Source: Onchocerca volvulus (Eukaryota > Nematoda > Chromadorea > Rhabditida > Onchocercidae). From it: a DNA stretch of 64,000 bases. Made by a program: the position numbers and the translations under genes. The stretch covers positions 11,311,560 through 11,375,559 of the forward strand of contig HG738140.1 in the NCBI GenBank assembly GCA_000499405.2, written 5' to 3'. The first letter of the stretch is position 1. Each line of letters opens with the position of its first letter. Positions 39,101 to 52,900 of this stretch are shown piece by piece. Under the pieces are notes generated by a model. It made no database searches, was not told where the DNA came from, and was given only the letters and a program-made list of their open reading frames with translations.

Positions 39101-40668
39101 TTTGGAAAAATCTGAAATAAACCACTGAAGTCAATCAAATGTTTTACATATATCAGAGAAAAATCGTCAGTCCGGTAAATTCACAATTCATTAATCGAAA
39201 AATATGTATAAATTCATAAGAATGTCATGTATCTTAGCTAGAAGAAGCTTTTTTTTCTACATCAAATCTTACATGAATTAAGCAATCATTCACTTTGAAA
39301 ATACGATAAATTATAGAAATTTGTTTTTTAATACCAACATAACTCACATACTGTTTCATACAAAAAATGCTTTCTGACATATTCGTTGAAAAAACAAAAG
39401 TGCACTAATTTTCTAATTCATCATTTGGCTAAAAGTATGCTGGCATCATTTAATACATACTTGTAATGTGTAATAATGTCATCGCCTATTGCTACTCGTC
39501 GATAAGATGAAAAGTAGTCATTAATCAGTCTCAAATGAATTTGGACGTACATGGCAATACACGCATACATGGAAACAATACAAGAAAAGGAAACTATAAA
39601 TTAAGTACGAAAGACAGAGAGCAAAGGATTCAAGTTATATAATGATCAAATGAATTCATTGGTACTTCGTATAAATTCATGAAAATATGACGCATCATGC
39701 AAAATATGAAACGAGAGATTATGCCTTTCTTTTGCAATAAACTAGTTCCTATTTATTACAAACAATATATTCTGCGACAAGATTTGATCATTTGAGAGCT
39801 AAAATCTTTCATTCCAATCACTTCAGATCAACAGATTTCTTGTTTTTAGTCCATCCAAACTGCCTGTCATATTGATGGTACCACAGACAAGTGGTATCGA
39901 ATGTCAAAGTATAAGCCGCTGGCAAGGTGCCAACAATAAGAAATAAATATTACAGCAACGAAGGAACCATAGAAAATGAGGAGGGAGAAACAGAAACGCG
40001 AACCTTATCTCACGGGATGCGGTATGAAACCTCTGTGTTTCTTCGGTTCTCATTGCTTTTTGTTGAAAGAGTGGAGTAAGATTAGCTAACTTTTTGTTGG
40101 AAGTTTAAAATTGATTGTTTTGACTGCTTCAGATTTCGTTGTAAATAAAATATTGCTTGCTGAAAGCACTTTTACTCCTTTACTTAAAACTATAGCATTC
40201 ATCTTGATGGATGAATGGATACATTTGCTTTCATAACCTTCTCTCTTATTTTTTTGTTATGTGAATGTTTATAAAATAAAAAATCAAAATATACATAAAT
40301 TGATAATCTATTCACAAAATAGCTTTCTGTAGTTTATTCGAATTTATTTGCGTACACTGTTGAAATATGTTGCGTATGATGTTGAAAATGCTAATGCGCA
40401 TAATTTTGAAACATGTAACATATAGTACTTTTATATAAGTAATATTGTCGAAGGCATAAATTTTTTGTTTTCAAGACAACGCATATTTAAAGAAATTAAT
40501 GAGTTTTCTAAAATTCAGAAGTTAAATTTATAGTTAAATTATGCATATCTAATATACATAGTTCGTCTTTATGATATATTTCTTGCAGATATGAATGATT
40601 ATTAGACAATCAGTAAATTGGTAAGTCATCAAAAATTTACTAACGACTTGGTCTCTAATCACGAATTC
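39101..40668. other. Divergent intergenic region
   Basis: Lies between the start of the minus-strand four-pass gene and the start of the plus-strand RRM/F-box/LRR gene, so it should hold both promoters. No gene or distinctive motif was recognised. Confidence 0.45.
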
Positions 40669-40713
40669 ATGATGGATTTCCGAAGTGAAGTTCGTACATT
40701 TGCAAGACCAGTG
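40669..40713 (+). CDS. Possible upstream first exon of the RRM/F-box/LRR gene
   Basis: ATG ATG opens 15 codons (MMDFRSEVRTFARPV) ending in a GTTAGT donor. Joined to the acceptor at 41368 it stays in frame through GCA into the ATG at 41372, adding 16 residues. The alternative is that the 41368 acceptor takes the spliced leader and this piece is not coding. Confidence 0.3.
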
Positions 40714-41371
40714 GTTAGTGTTGAAGTGTTATTATTGCGCAGTTTTGCTTCTTACCAATCAAATTTAAATTTGACTTGGTGAATTTGATTGTAAAAATTT
40801 AATACAACAAATCTTATTAAACAAGTTCAACCTTAACTATTACTGCATATTCCGATTTGAACGCATGTAAGAAAAATATTTGAGTGCGAATAAAATACTG
40901 GGATCAGAAATACAGATCGAAAGGAAATCAATCACTTCAAATTTTTTTATGAAATGATTTCTTTATAATTCGTTTAAAAACTAGAAAGTTAATTTACCAT
41001 TTAGCAAGATTTTTGTCATCTGCTAGCCTTATCAGTACTGTAATTTGTTTCTGTTTGATTCCAAAGTAAATTTAAGAAATGTGTTTTTTTTTTTTCAAGA
41101 TGCTCATAGATTGAAGGAGGGCAATTTTTTTTAAATCGTTAAAAAAAAACTATTTTTGCTTGATACAACACATATAATACAATCAACAAAACGTGAAATA
41201 ATTTAACAGATGATATCATGAGTTTCTCTTTGAAGCCCGTATACGGTCCTTTCACTATCACCAAAGCTGTTGCTTTATACGACAGTTAGTTTTTTTTTAA
41301 TAGGAGCGACAATTAATAATCAAAGAATAATTTGCATAATATTGTAAATCACCAATTCGTTGCTTCAGGCA

Positions 41372-44300
41372 ATGTTTAAAACGTTACGACGCCTTCATGG
41401 TTACAATTTGGAAAATCGTGGTTTGAACGATCTCTCTGAAAATTTTCAAAATTTTGTTACACGAGCCAGATTCTTCAATATTGGACGATTAAGGTAAGGT
41501 GTCATGTAATTAAAGTTGACAATCACATTTTGTATGTAATTCTATCTCCATCAACTTATAGACTAATGAGTGATCAGTATAGCCCGATAAGTCATTAGTA
41601 GTAATTTTTATTTTGTTGTTAAAGTTTGGTCAATTTTTATTTATTGAGCTTGTGAAATATAATACAAATAAAGAAATTTTGATTCTAAGGCATGTTATAT
41701 TATTAAAAGAATCCAAAGGATTAAACTTTGATTCAAACAACATGTTCTTAGCTGGTGTTAATTCGTTATAATAATTTTGGTTTCATGAATTTATGTGGGT
41801 TTGTTGCATGAAAATATTTTTTTAAAGGTTTTTTAAGACAATCACTTTTTTTGTTTCAGGCGTACATGGTCTCATTCGGCAATCGAATTTTTAAAATATC
41901 GACGCTTATTACCAATGCTTGTGTCTAATAAACAAGTAGTTGACACTACCGATTGTAAGAATTTTTTATCAAGTTACAATTATGTTTTAATTCTTTTTTT
42001 TCTTTATCATGCTTATTTCAAGAATTTGTTTTTCCCATTTGCTGCTAGAAATAGCAAAGGTTTTGAATAAAGATGTCCTTAATTAGAGCTGTTATTATTT
42101 CCTATGTTTCATTTTTTTACAAATATTTTGTGGGTTTGTATACACATTTTGTGTTTGATATCCGTACAGATTATCATGGCTGGGATTGGTTTCATTTTTT
42201 GAATTTCTTTGATCATATACCTTCATAAATTTCCGATGGTTGGAATCCTGATCCATCAATATCATCATCTTCGACACCGATAGGACAGCGTGATAGTTCA
42301 CATCAGCGATCAAAAAATGAAGATCGAAAAATTCTCGTTACGAACATTTCATGTCGTGTCACGGCTAATCAGCTTATATCATTTTTCTCAAAATTTGGTC
42401 CCGTAAGTTCCTTCATTATACATACATTTTGATTTACATTCATTTTCTTAAAATTGATCCTTTTGATTTTATTCTGTTTTACACAGATTATATCGACATG
42501 ATGAACTATTCTTATGGTACTTCGGCTTCATTGAATCCCAGCATGAACTCTAATGAAAGCATTTCTTTTTCCATCATTTAAATAAAACTGTCAGTTTAAA
42601 AACAGTTCCAAAATATTTAATTTTTGTGGCTTTTCATTTGTTTTCAATCATGCTGAGGTTTCAGTATTTCTTTCTTTAGCTGACAGCAGCAGTGTTTGCA
42701 TTCTTGACTTTTTTGACTGCAAGATACATTGCTTAATAATCAGAAAGTAGTAGGATGAATTGTTTCGAGCAAACTAATTAAATATTTTTTTGCTTCCTTT
42801 CATAGCAGTATGAATCTTCTTTGGGAAAGATGAACTAAGTTGCATATCACTTGTTTATCGTTTAACCAATAGCTTCTTTGCAGATTGCAAGTTGTTATAT
42901 ACCGTCAGAAGAACATCAATATTCACTTTATGCTACATTACCAAAGAAATCTCGATCAAATTTGACAGCCTTCATCATCTTTAAGTTCGTCAGAAAGAAT
43001 GCTTCAATTATGTTGAACTTGGCAAAACCAATTTCGATATACCAAATTTTTAATTTTACTAATATAAGCAATAATTGAAAGTGTAAAAATGTTATTTTCT
43101 GACTTTTCAAAATTTTTAAGTAGTATTTCTTGTCAGGAGCATGGAAGGTGCAGAGCGGGCAAAGAATGCAACTGCAGATGAACTCAGATTTTATGATCAA
43201 GTGATGTTGATATCGCAGGTAAACTGCAATTTTTCGTTTTTTCATAACTTTTTTAGAAATCAATTTTTAAATTAAAGTAGCTTTAAAGATATTTTCTATA
43301 ATATTTTTGAAATTATAACAATTATCAACTGGTACAGAGAATAGTGCAATGAGTTGATAAATCTTATTTCGCATTCCTTTTTTACATTTCTTTCATTCAT
43401 AATAAACTATCAAGAATCTTTCTTCATTGAGCTGGGGTTAAAAAATGGATATTTCTTAACAACATCTTTAATTATTTAATTGAGTTATTCCCAAGCTGGT
43501 TCTGCAATTTTTATATTTTAATTATTTGTAAATTTCCAATATCAATATTTTGTTTGGTGATGTAAATGAGGATTTTTCGTTGATCAGATTTTCATCAGAA
43601 TTGTCTGTTTTTGAAACCCTCATGGAATTAACGTTAAAAATTTTGAAAGTGCCCCCCATAAATGCTTAATTTGCGATAGACATTTTACCCTTTCACTTTT
43701 ATTGATTAGCAGAATAAACGTAATCATACATCGCCAACAAACCTTAGGAAAAAATGAACAGTAGTGAAAATAATTGGTTTAGATGCGTGTCAAAAATACA
43801 GAGCTCTAAAATACAATGCATGATATATATAATGCAAAGTATATCATATTCTCTGCTGAAATTTCGCTATTTTTTTAGTTGTCAATCAAAAGAAAGAATG
43901 TTACTGGAAATTCGATTGAAAAGACAAGAATCTGTTCAAGCTCAGGTATTGAACAGTTATTATTTGCTAGAACAATTATGATTGAAACAAATTTTAATGT
44001 TTCTCCCAAAAAATTCAAGTTATATGGTAATCATTTAATTAAGTAAATTCTCATTTCTTCTGCTATAAGTTACAGCATCACGGTCTTACTCGAGGAAGAA
44101 AGAAGAAGCAAAAGAGGAGGAAAAGAGTATATATAATTCTTTTCGATGTTGAGTAGCCTTAGAATGCACTATATAGAATAGCGCCTGTGAATCAGCTATA
44201 TTTAAAAATAAGTTTTGGTTATCTTTAAAAACTGGTGGGAGTTCTACATCCGTGATCTTATTTTTTATAAGCTTTTCAATCACTAAAATTTTGCTTCATG

Positions 44301-47300
44301 ATATTAAAAAAGACATTTATTTCTTCCAGATAATCTTTCGAGCAGTACGACAACAGTTACATCGCGGAGCACAACATTATGTACATTATCAGACGTTGCA
44401 TCATTGGTTCGTTTTTTTCGAAATTTTAAGTTTTCGATAATTTATGGAAATTTCGTTTTCATTCGCTAAAAAGTATTAGGACTTCTGATCATTTAGTACA
44501 GTATATCTTCTACTTTGATAGAAATCGAATATATCCGAACGAGAACATCCAGAAAAAATTTGAAGTACAAATCGGCAAACTGCCTTGCTCAATCTATCTG
44601 GTGGTTTAAACTGTTCAGCAATAATCATCTTCTAATTATTTATGATTGATTGAAATACTTTTCAGCGCTGTTCTCTGTTTTAAATTTGGCAAGGATCGTT
44701 TCATTTGGAATTCTAAAATGTTGACCATTTAACTGGAATATTTTCAGTTTGGAAATCGATTATCATTGTCAAGATTGCCGGGAAGAGTACTTACATTAAT
44801 CCTATCGTATTTACCACCAATGGATAGAATTCGGTTAGAAAGAGTAAGCAAAAGTTTCCTGGAATCATCCATTGAGGTTTATTTTGTCATTTTTTTTTTC
44901 CCTAAATTGGCATGTGCCCTTTTCATGACTCGTCAGTTGTTTCGAATCTGGGTTATAGACTCTCTCTGCTTAAATCTTTATCCAGAACTTATAATTAATT
45001 CAATTATGTTTTTAACTGACAAAATGAGGGAAAGTTGTCAAATAATAAATAAAGATGAAGAAATTTGAAGAGAAAAAACAAAGACATTGGAATAGAAGAT
45101 AAAAGAAAGATTATTATTCAAATGCAATTTAGCGTATTGATATAAATGCATTCTTTTCTCACCAAATGTTTTCATCTTCACCAAGCTTACCTCTGAGCAT
45201 GTTTGATATTTCCTGTGAAAAACATAATTAAACATTTGAAGGCATATTTTTTTTTACAAATTTGGCCGTTCTTTTGAAAAACAGTCAAAAAAGTTTTAGT
45301 CGAGTTCTATGAAAATTTTGCTACAACTGGTCTTGTGTATTTCGCAAATTCCGTTCCCATTTTAGCATTAATTGTGCAAATCAAACTGCGTAAGAGATTG
45401 AAAACCACACTGCGTGATCATATGAATAACAAATTTCAGACATATTAAATCGAGTACTGTAAATGTTTTCCTCACTAAATGTTTCAAGATGCGGATTTAA
45501 AATCCCATCACTTAGAAATAATTAGATGAATGATATCCCAAGTATTTCTAATTTGAACAGAATATTCTTAATTTTAGTCATATATATGTGCATGTAGTTC
45601 TGATATTAGTCACCAGAATTTCATTTTATTAAAAAAAGTGTTCTCAGAAGTTCAGTAACTTAGTTGAAGATTCGAATTACATTTTCAGGAACGGCAGAAA
45701 GAGAATATAACTTAACATTCTTTTTAAAGTTATTTAGCGAATTATAGAGTTGGAAATGGAACGACACATTGTCATTCTCAAGTAATAGTTTTGAATATGC
45801 TTTCTCAGCGCTAAATCCTCTTCGAAATACTCATTTGAAAGTAATCATTTTGCTACTTCTGCAATCATTTTATATGCTTAATTCTTAAGCATGCTCTTTT
45901 TCAAAATTCTTTGAAAAAATGAGCAGCTTGCTGCATAAAAAAAATATATATATATATATATATATGTGATCCCTTCATTTTCTTGGAATTTTTTTGAAGT
46001 TTTTGAATTCAGAATTTTCGAATTAAAGGAAGTTTAATAATTAATATAGGCACTTTTGTCGCGTTGTGGTGTGCATTTGAAATGTCTGGATTTATCCGGA
46101 GTGGTACATTTGCTTGATGAACAAGCTTTTCAAATAATTTCATCTGCATGTCCAAATTTAAAAGAGGTGAATTTCAAAAAATACTTTTTTCTATTTTTTT
46201 ATGTTCTAATTTTACAGTTTTGATAGGATCGCAAGAAATGAAACTGAGAAGTCAAGTTTTAAATGTTGCAAAATTTCTTCCTCTTTGTAGTTTGTTTTTT
46301 TATTCTGCTTATTTGGCATCAAATTACATAATTATTTTAGGTGAATTTATCAGGACTCGGTGGTCATTGGCAATCAGTGCGTGCATTCGGTGAATCACTG
46401 GCGAATTTGCAATCTGTTACGTACAGAGATATGATAGATGTGAGTGACAAGATGATGTGGTATTTGTTCAAGCCAATAGGCATGAATATGCGTGAAGTTG
46501 ATCTTCGAGGATGTCGACGATTCAGAGGTCGTTGCTTTCGGCTGTTTGGAAATTCTTTGGAAAGGGTAAGTCATTATTTCTTTGAGAATAATAATACATT
46601 TAGGTACTTTCTTTTTACTTTTCTGTCATAGATCATATCCATTATCCGTTTGTAAGTTTAGTGCCATTTTTTATTTTTATAATGTCGTTGACAAAATAAA
46701 CTTCACTGAAATACAAACCGAAGATTTCAAAAAATAATTTTGCTTGAAAGGAAATAAGGGGAGAGTGTCCTCTTTTCGAATTTAGTACTATTTTAATATC
46801 TTTCCAGATTTTGCTTGATGGTTGTTATCGTCTGGATAAGCAATCACTGGAAGAGTTGTGTTTTAACTCGCCGAATATTACCGAACTTCGATTAAGCTCT
46901 TGCCAGTTGGTTTCTGATGATACACTGAGGTAATTGAAACTGTTTTTTTTCTTTCCATTTTTATAAAAAATACATGGAATGTTCAAGCCTTCAGTTCTGC
47001 AATCATAATTTTCTCTTTAATATACCGAACAATTTTAAAATCTTGTATTATTTGTGGTAGTTTGCTTAAATAGAATTTATTTCTCAGAGAATCTGAAATA
47101 TACTTGCCAAGTGACATTCATTATTTCAAATTTTTTATCAATGCGATAAGGACAAATTTTTAATCTTAAAAATTACCAGAGAAATTGGTTATGAAATGTG
47201 GATGTTTTTATCATTAGTTCACAAATAAATTTATGTTAATAACTTGGAAAAATGCGTCAAAGGATACTGAAATTCTCCATATCAATAAGCATAATATTAC

Positions 47301-49900
47301 TAAAAGAATTGATAATAAATCATCAAATTGTATTACATAAATTATTGAGCTCTCTCGCTCTCAGATTTTAAAGAAATTTGTCTTGCAGTTTGATATCGAG
47401 AAATTTATCACATTTAAAGTCGTTTGCTTTATGTGGTGATTATTTCCCGAACCTAACTTCAACTGGTCTAATAGCTTTATTACGATTGCAATCTCTTTCT
47501 GAGCTGTCGTAAGTATTTTCTCTTTGTTTTTGCAAATTTGCTGGAATTTTTTCTGCAGAAGAAGATTGATTTTATTTAAAATTTAGCATTGAAAATTTAC
47601 TCTGTTGATCCGGAATTTGTCTTTTACTTGTAAAACTTTTTGCTAATTTTTTCATTTCGAATTCAGTAAATTGAGTTAAAAATCAAAGTTCAGTTCAAAA
47701 ATCACTGAAATTCAAAACCATTTGATAGGAATTGCTTACAAAGAATTTTAGGTTAGATTACAATTCATCAGTATCGAATGAAGTATTGGAAAAAATAACT
47801 GAAAATCTTCCGCATCTGCGCCTTCTTAGTCTGGCTTATGCTGGCTCCGATGCAACGATAACCGAAGAAGTTATTATGAAGATTGGGAAATTGAAAGAAC
47901 TTCAAACAGTATGTCTAAAGTTTAAATATTGTGAAAATTGAGTAAGAAGGTCTAACATTGATTAGAAATGTAATTCACTTTTTTCAGCTTGATGTTAGCT
48001 CACTAGCAGCGATAACAGATAACTCTTTATCAACAATTGTTTGCGGTTGTTTAAAACTACAGATTATTCGAGCTCGTTGTTGCACATATTTGGGCAATGA
48101 AGGTGTTTGTTCGTTAAAAAAGCTGAAAAATTTGGAGCACGTTGATCTGAGTGGATGTCTTCTTGTTGGTTATCTGACATTTTTTTTCAGATATAGTTCT
48201 TTATATACTCATGGTTAATCCAGAAATGATATTTTAATAATGTTTTCATTCCTTAAATTTGGTATCTTAATCGTCCCGTTCTTTAAAAATTACTTTCATT
48301 TTTTCTCTATAAATCGGAATAACTGCAATCTATTATTCATCATCAAAAAAAAATTATTTTCACTTCATGTTTTCATGAAAAATAAAATCGTAAGAATGAA
48401 GTAAAGTTTATGATGGCTTAATTTCTTTCAGGTATCTTCTAATTGCATTCAAGTATTACTTGATACTTTCCCAACTCTTGAACATTCTCAAAAAATGAAG
48501 GTTATGCTCTGTTTCTTGCTGTTTAAATTATTTTCTTTGAAATTTACTTTACTGGTTGATATTTTGCATGAGAAAGTTCTTTGCTTGATGTTTATCTGGG
48601 AAACTTATTTCATACAGTTTCACTTTATTTTTCTGTTTTAAAGTTACTATTTTGTCTAAAGATTTTACGAAAGATTGATTTTTTTTTCCTTAGTTGCTAC
48701 TTTTTTTTCCTATTTTTTAATATTTCTACATTGTTTTATTTATCATGGATTATGCTATAGAGATTTTTTTGGGAGAATCCTCTCTTTAAAAACAAAAGCA
48801 AGTTACAGATAATCACAGTAGTTATTGGAGGAACTATATGTAATGTCCACTCCTTACGCCAGTGTAATAGTCGTGTGGTAGTGGATACAAGCGATTATAG
48901 CGTCTCGTTTAATAATACAGCCCAAGAACTTTTTTCAATTTCTACTGGATTTGGTGTGTATCATTTTATGAATTCTCGGTTTAAAATAACAACCAGCGTT
49001 TATATAGGGAAAGAAATACTTGTTGTATAAATGTAATAAATAAGCAATTAATGCATAATAGTTTAGTTAGTAAATTTATCAATTACGAGTTATTACTAAT
49101 CGATGGAAGACTCGAAATAGTTGAAAATAACTAATTTTGATTGCGATGTTTTTTCGAAAGGTTGATGTTAAAAGTGCTCGTGTTGTGCCACTATCATTCA
49201 CTATTTACATGCATTGTACTTAAATATTCCGATTAATTTTTGCCTTCTTGTACAGTTTTTCAAAGTTTAATCTTATCGTGTCTAGGTTTGGAAAATAATT
49301 CGGACGAAAGTTCATCAGACGACGAGTTCGATGCATTAACTACTCATCGTAAGATAATTCAGTTCTTTTTATATAGTAGTTGATTTCTGTTAATCGTTTC
49401 TTATTCTGATTAACTGATACCTTATTATTACGTGATCTTAGAAGCTTATATGTTAGCCAGATTTAGAAACAAAAAATTCAGTTGCTATCGAAAGAAGGAA
49501 AAAGCAGTTTTTTCAAAGAAAAGCAATTTTTGCTTTTTTTTGTTTTTTTCATTTTCATTTCTTTCATAATTACACATCCCAGATGATTATTTGCCTGATG
49601 ATATTTAACTAGTTACTCATCTGCTAATATTACAATTACTCATTTATAGCTTTTTTACAGCAAAAATTTTAATTAACGAAATCAATTACTATTCAAGTCC
49701 TAATTTTTTTTCCTTTTACTTTATTTCTAGAATTCATGATTTTGTTCGATTTAGGAATAAAGAAAATGAAGTAATTTGCAGGTTCGTTCATAACAGATGC
49801 ATTCCACGAAACGGAAGACGATTCACCGCTGGAAACGCAAGAATCGATTGGTGAATGGGCCGAACGTGAAGCTTTCGATTTAGGTCTTTTAATTAAGTAG
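41372..49900 (+). CDS. RRM + F-box + leucine-rich-repeat protein (18 exons)
   Basis: Exons: 41372-41493, 41860-41954, 42170-42402, 42884-42984, 43137-43218, 43879-43945, 44330-44406, 44748-44876, 46050-46166, 46341-46565, 46808-46929, 47389-47508, 47752-47908, 47988-48164, 48432-48500, 48809-48953, 49286-49348, 49782-49900; every phase agrees, 740 codons. Residues about 127-205 form an RRM: RNP2 is ILVTNI, RNP1 is degenerate (LTAFIIF), so RNA binding may be weak. A Ser/Thr linker follows, then an F-box (about 263-298, LSRLPGRVLTLILSYLPPMDRIRLERVSKSF) and LRRs of the F-box type to about 630 (LKCLDLSGV, MREVDLRGCRRF, ITELRLSSCQL, LEHVDLSGC). The tail is acidic (DESSSDDEFD). Probable role: substrate adaptor of an SCF ubiquitin ligase that meets an RNA or RNA-bound target. 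I recall a C. elegans putative RNA-binding protein, EEED8.10, of similar size and plan, unverified. Codon 92 (42226) is TAA in frame. Confidence 0.85.
42226..42228 (+). other. In-frame TAA inside exon 3 of the RRM/F-box/LRR gene
   Basis: Exon 3 enters at 42170 and leaves at 42402 with matching phases, and the frame is open on both sides, but CCT TCA TAA ATT TCC stands between them. No ATG follows before the RRM. A weak intron from GTTTCA (42189) to GATAG (42296) would remove 108 bases including the stop and keep frame. Otherwise this is a nonsense allele, an assembly error or readthrough. Confidence 0.8.
44877..46049 (+). other. Long intron after the F-box exon
   Basis: The 1173-base intron separates the F-box from the LRRs. 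The F-box frame stays open 63 codons past the donor, to a stop at 45066, so a retained-intron transcript would yield an RRM/F-box protein lacking LRRs. It also holds an (AT)n run near 45944-45966. Confidence 0.4.
45940..45966 (+). repeat. (AT)n microsatellite
   Basis: About ten AT units preceded by an A run, inside the intron. Confidence 0.85.
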
Positions 49901-52900
49901 ATCGTTTTAAGTATCCTTTTAAACTCGATTAAAGTCACAAGTTTATTCACCTCTCTTATATTATTATTTTTTTCTTTGAATAGGTCTTCTAGGATTAAAG
50001 AATGTTTGTTACCTCTGAATTCTTCTTTCTCTTTTGTTACATTTTTTTTACTGGATAAGAAATAAACAAAAGATATTTGCTTTATTCATCACTCGTAATT
50101 ATTTTGCACATCGCTAACAAAATTGATCTCCTGAATTTGTTTTTAACAAAAATTTTGTTTTCCATTTATTTGTTGCAGATTATAAGATCATGAATTTTAA
50201 TGATGAAAAAATCTTAGAAAAAGTGATCCAGTAATTTTATTAGTAGATGATATCATGGACTAATACAAATACTTGTTTATTTTCCTAATGTATCATTTAT
50301 TTTTTTTCCTTAAATTTTCTTATTTTCCAAGGAATTTTTAAAAAAATTCAGGGAATTGGAGTCTCATATAAAAATTTGTTTATTTTGAAACTGTTTTATC
50401 AATGTTTGGATCTCCATTATTTGTTTTCAAGCGATGTAAGTGTCCACTCATTTTGTCGAGAAATGTTGTATTGTTAATTTCTTTTGTTTTTGATATATTT
50501 TGAAGCACTCTCATTTTTCCTAAGAATGTTTACATCTTGTTTTCAAACTTATATTTTCTAGCAGTGTTCTTTTTTTTAAAAAGCTCCTTCTGTTTTTAAT
50601 TCTGTAGATTCATAGTTCATTGGATTTTTTAAGATTTTGTGAATTGGAAAAAAGGAATTAAGATTTATTTTAAGTTTTATACTTCGTTATTCTTTTTGCT
50701 TCTTCTTTATCGTCTGAAAGAACGCTGTTAGTTTGAATCTTCCAGTGCTAGTTTTTAGACGAGCTATTCCCTAGAAGCTGTTTGTTATCTGTGCATATTC
50801 TTTTTGATTTCTAACATTAAGTTCTGACAAATCCAATTTTTTCTTGTTTGGTTCAAAATAACGCTTATATTGTACGAAAGAAAAAAAATGCTTTAATTTT
50901 GCCATGTTATAAGTCCTAATAAATGGTATTATGTATTTGGACGATTATTCTTTTTATACACACTGTTCCAAATGTTTTTTTCGGATTGCAATTTTCCAAT
51001 TTATCTTTAAAGACGACATAATTTCCTAGTTCAGTAACTCTGGAACTACACTGTGTGATTTTTTTTCTAAAAATTTATTTCAGTATAATTTATGTTATCT
51101 TCAAAAGAAAAGAAGAAAAAAGCGAAATAAAGATAATTCGGTTTTCATATATTAATATTTATCGACATTTGAGGTAGGAAATCGATTCATAGAAGAATAA
51201 ATTGATTTAATCACTCTAGATATAATCTCAGATACTAAAATGATTATCGATCAGTAAAATTGGAATAACCGATATGAATCTGTTGAAAGGAACTTAGAGT
51301 ATAGTGGATGAAATATTCGATCTGTTCCAGTTATTTGGTTGTGCTGCGTGATAAAATCATTTAGCCTTAGTTATCTAAGGCTAAATTAGTTATCTAATTC
51401 AGGATGAAATCGTTTCTGTTTTCTGGAAACATCTGAAAAAGATACTCTATTTCTATAATCCGATGAAATCTGCAAGTTAGAGAAAACTAAAGGACGAATA
51501 AACTTTGGATTTAATTTTCATTTTCATCTCAATTTTTATTTATCGCAGGAAAGATAACAGTAATCGAGTTTTGCTCTTTTTCAAATATCAGTATGAGTAT
51601 TTCCATAAAAAATTATGCATAGCAAACCAAAAAAAAAATGTTTTACAAAAACAAGGATTTATAGAACAAATTAAATGAATTGTTGCTGATCTCAAAGCTC
51701 ACAAGTATTAATCATGCATTTATTTCATAATTCTTACTGAACCATTTTATTTGTAGAGGTATAAAAAAAATAAGAATGGAATACAAATAAAATTTTATAG
51801 ATTAGTCTTTATATTACAGTATATTGAGAAGTTCTTTATCTACTCACAGCAACTAAATAAAATCTCATTTAGAAGGATTACTATGTTTCAAGAAAAATGC
51901 CATCAGCTAAATAAGTAATTAATGCGTAAGACAAAAAATAATAAATAAACAGTCAACAAGTAACTGGAAGGAAGTAAATAATGAAAGTAAGTGTACAAAA
52001 TGAGAATTTTATTAAGAAAATTTTAAAAATAAAAACATTTAGTAATGATTAATAAAATCTTGCTAAATAATAAAAAGCAATTTTAATAAAAATAAATGAA
52101 AGGAAACAAATTTCCTTCTTGTATTATATAATTAATGATTATTTTATATTCAACAAATAGTATTTTAATTAATTCAATAATTTTTGTAGGATTTTTAGAA
52201 GTGAAAACTTTATGTTAGTATATTATCATGTATTATCAATGCAATATAAATATTGCTGACATGATAAAGAGTATGTCGACGGATTTTTGAAATCTAGTGT
52301 AATAAAATATGTCATAAATAAGTCAAATGTTGACATTAATATGATAATACGATAAAACGATGTTAATTATTGTTTCATTGGATTAAAGAATAATCAATAT
52401 AATGCATGTGACAAGACTACTTGCAAATGAAAAGGCAAGTCAAATTAAATATCTAAATAATTCTGATAAGAAAAGAATATGGTTGCTAATTTAGGAATAG
52501 ATCATTTAATTTACATTATAATATGGAAATTCAAGATTGAGAGTTAGAGTTAACTGCTAAAATCATTCATAGAAATAAACAATATCAAATTATTATAACA
52601 ATCTATCTGACTACAATATTCACATATACATAAAAAATGAAAGATTTGAAAAATTTTTTCTTGTAATGAAATTTTTGAAAGGCACTTGTTTCTTCACTTT
52701 TCGTTTTCTTCATTCACAAAATTAAACGTTATTGATACAATATGATAAGTCATGCCAAGTACCACAAGTATTGTTCGATATTATATAAAACTTTGGAATA
52801 ATTTTTGTAAAACTTAATTCAATTCATTTTAAGTTCATTGATTATTAAGGTAAGTTTCTATAAATGCTTTTATTAATTGCTATCTTTTTGTCTTTGTTAG

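Noticed and set aside
42095..42313. 72-codon minus-strand open frame
   Set aside because: It is the reverse shadow of the RRM gene's exon 3.
51170..51177. TGAGGTAG, the let-7 family seed
   Set aside because: The rest of the 22 bases does not match a known let-7 member and no complementary arm that would pair with the seed lies within 100 bases on either side. An 8-mer is expected by chance.
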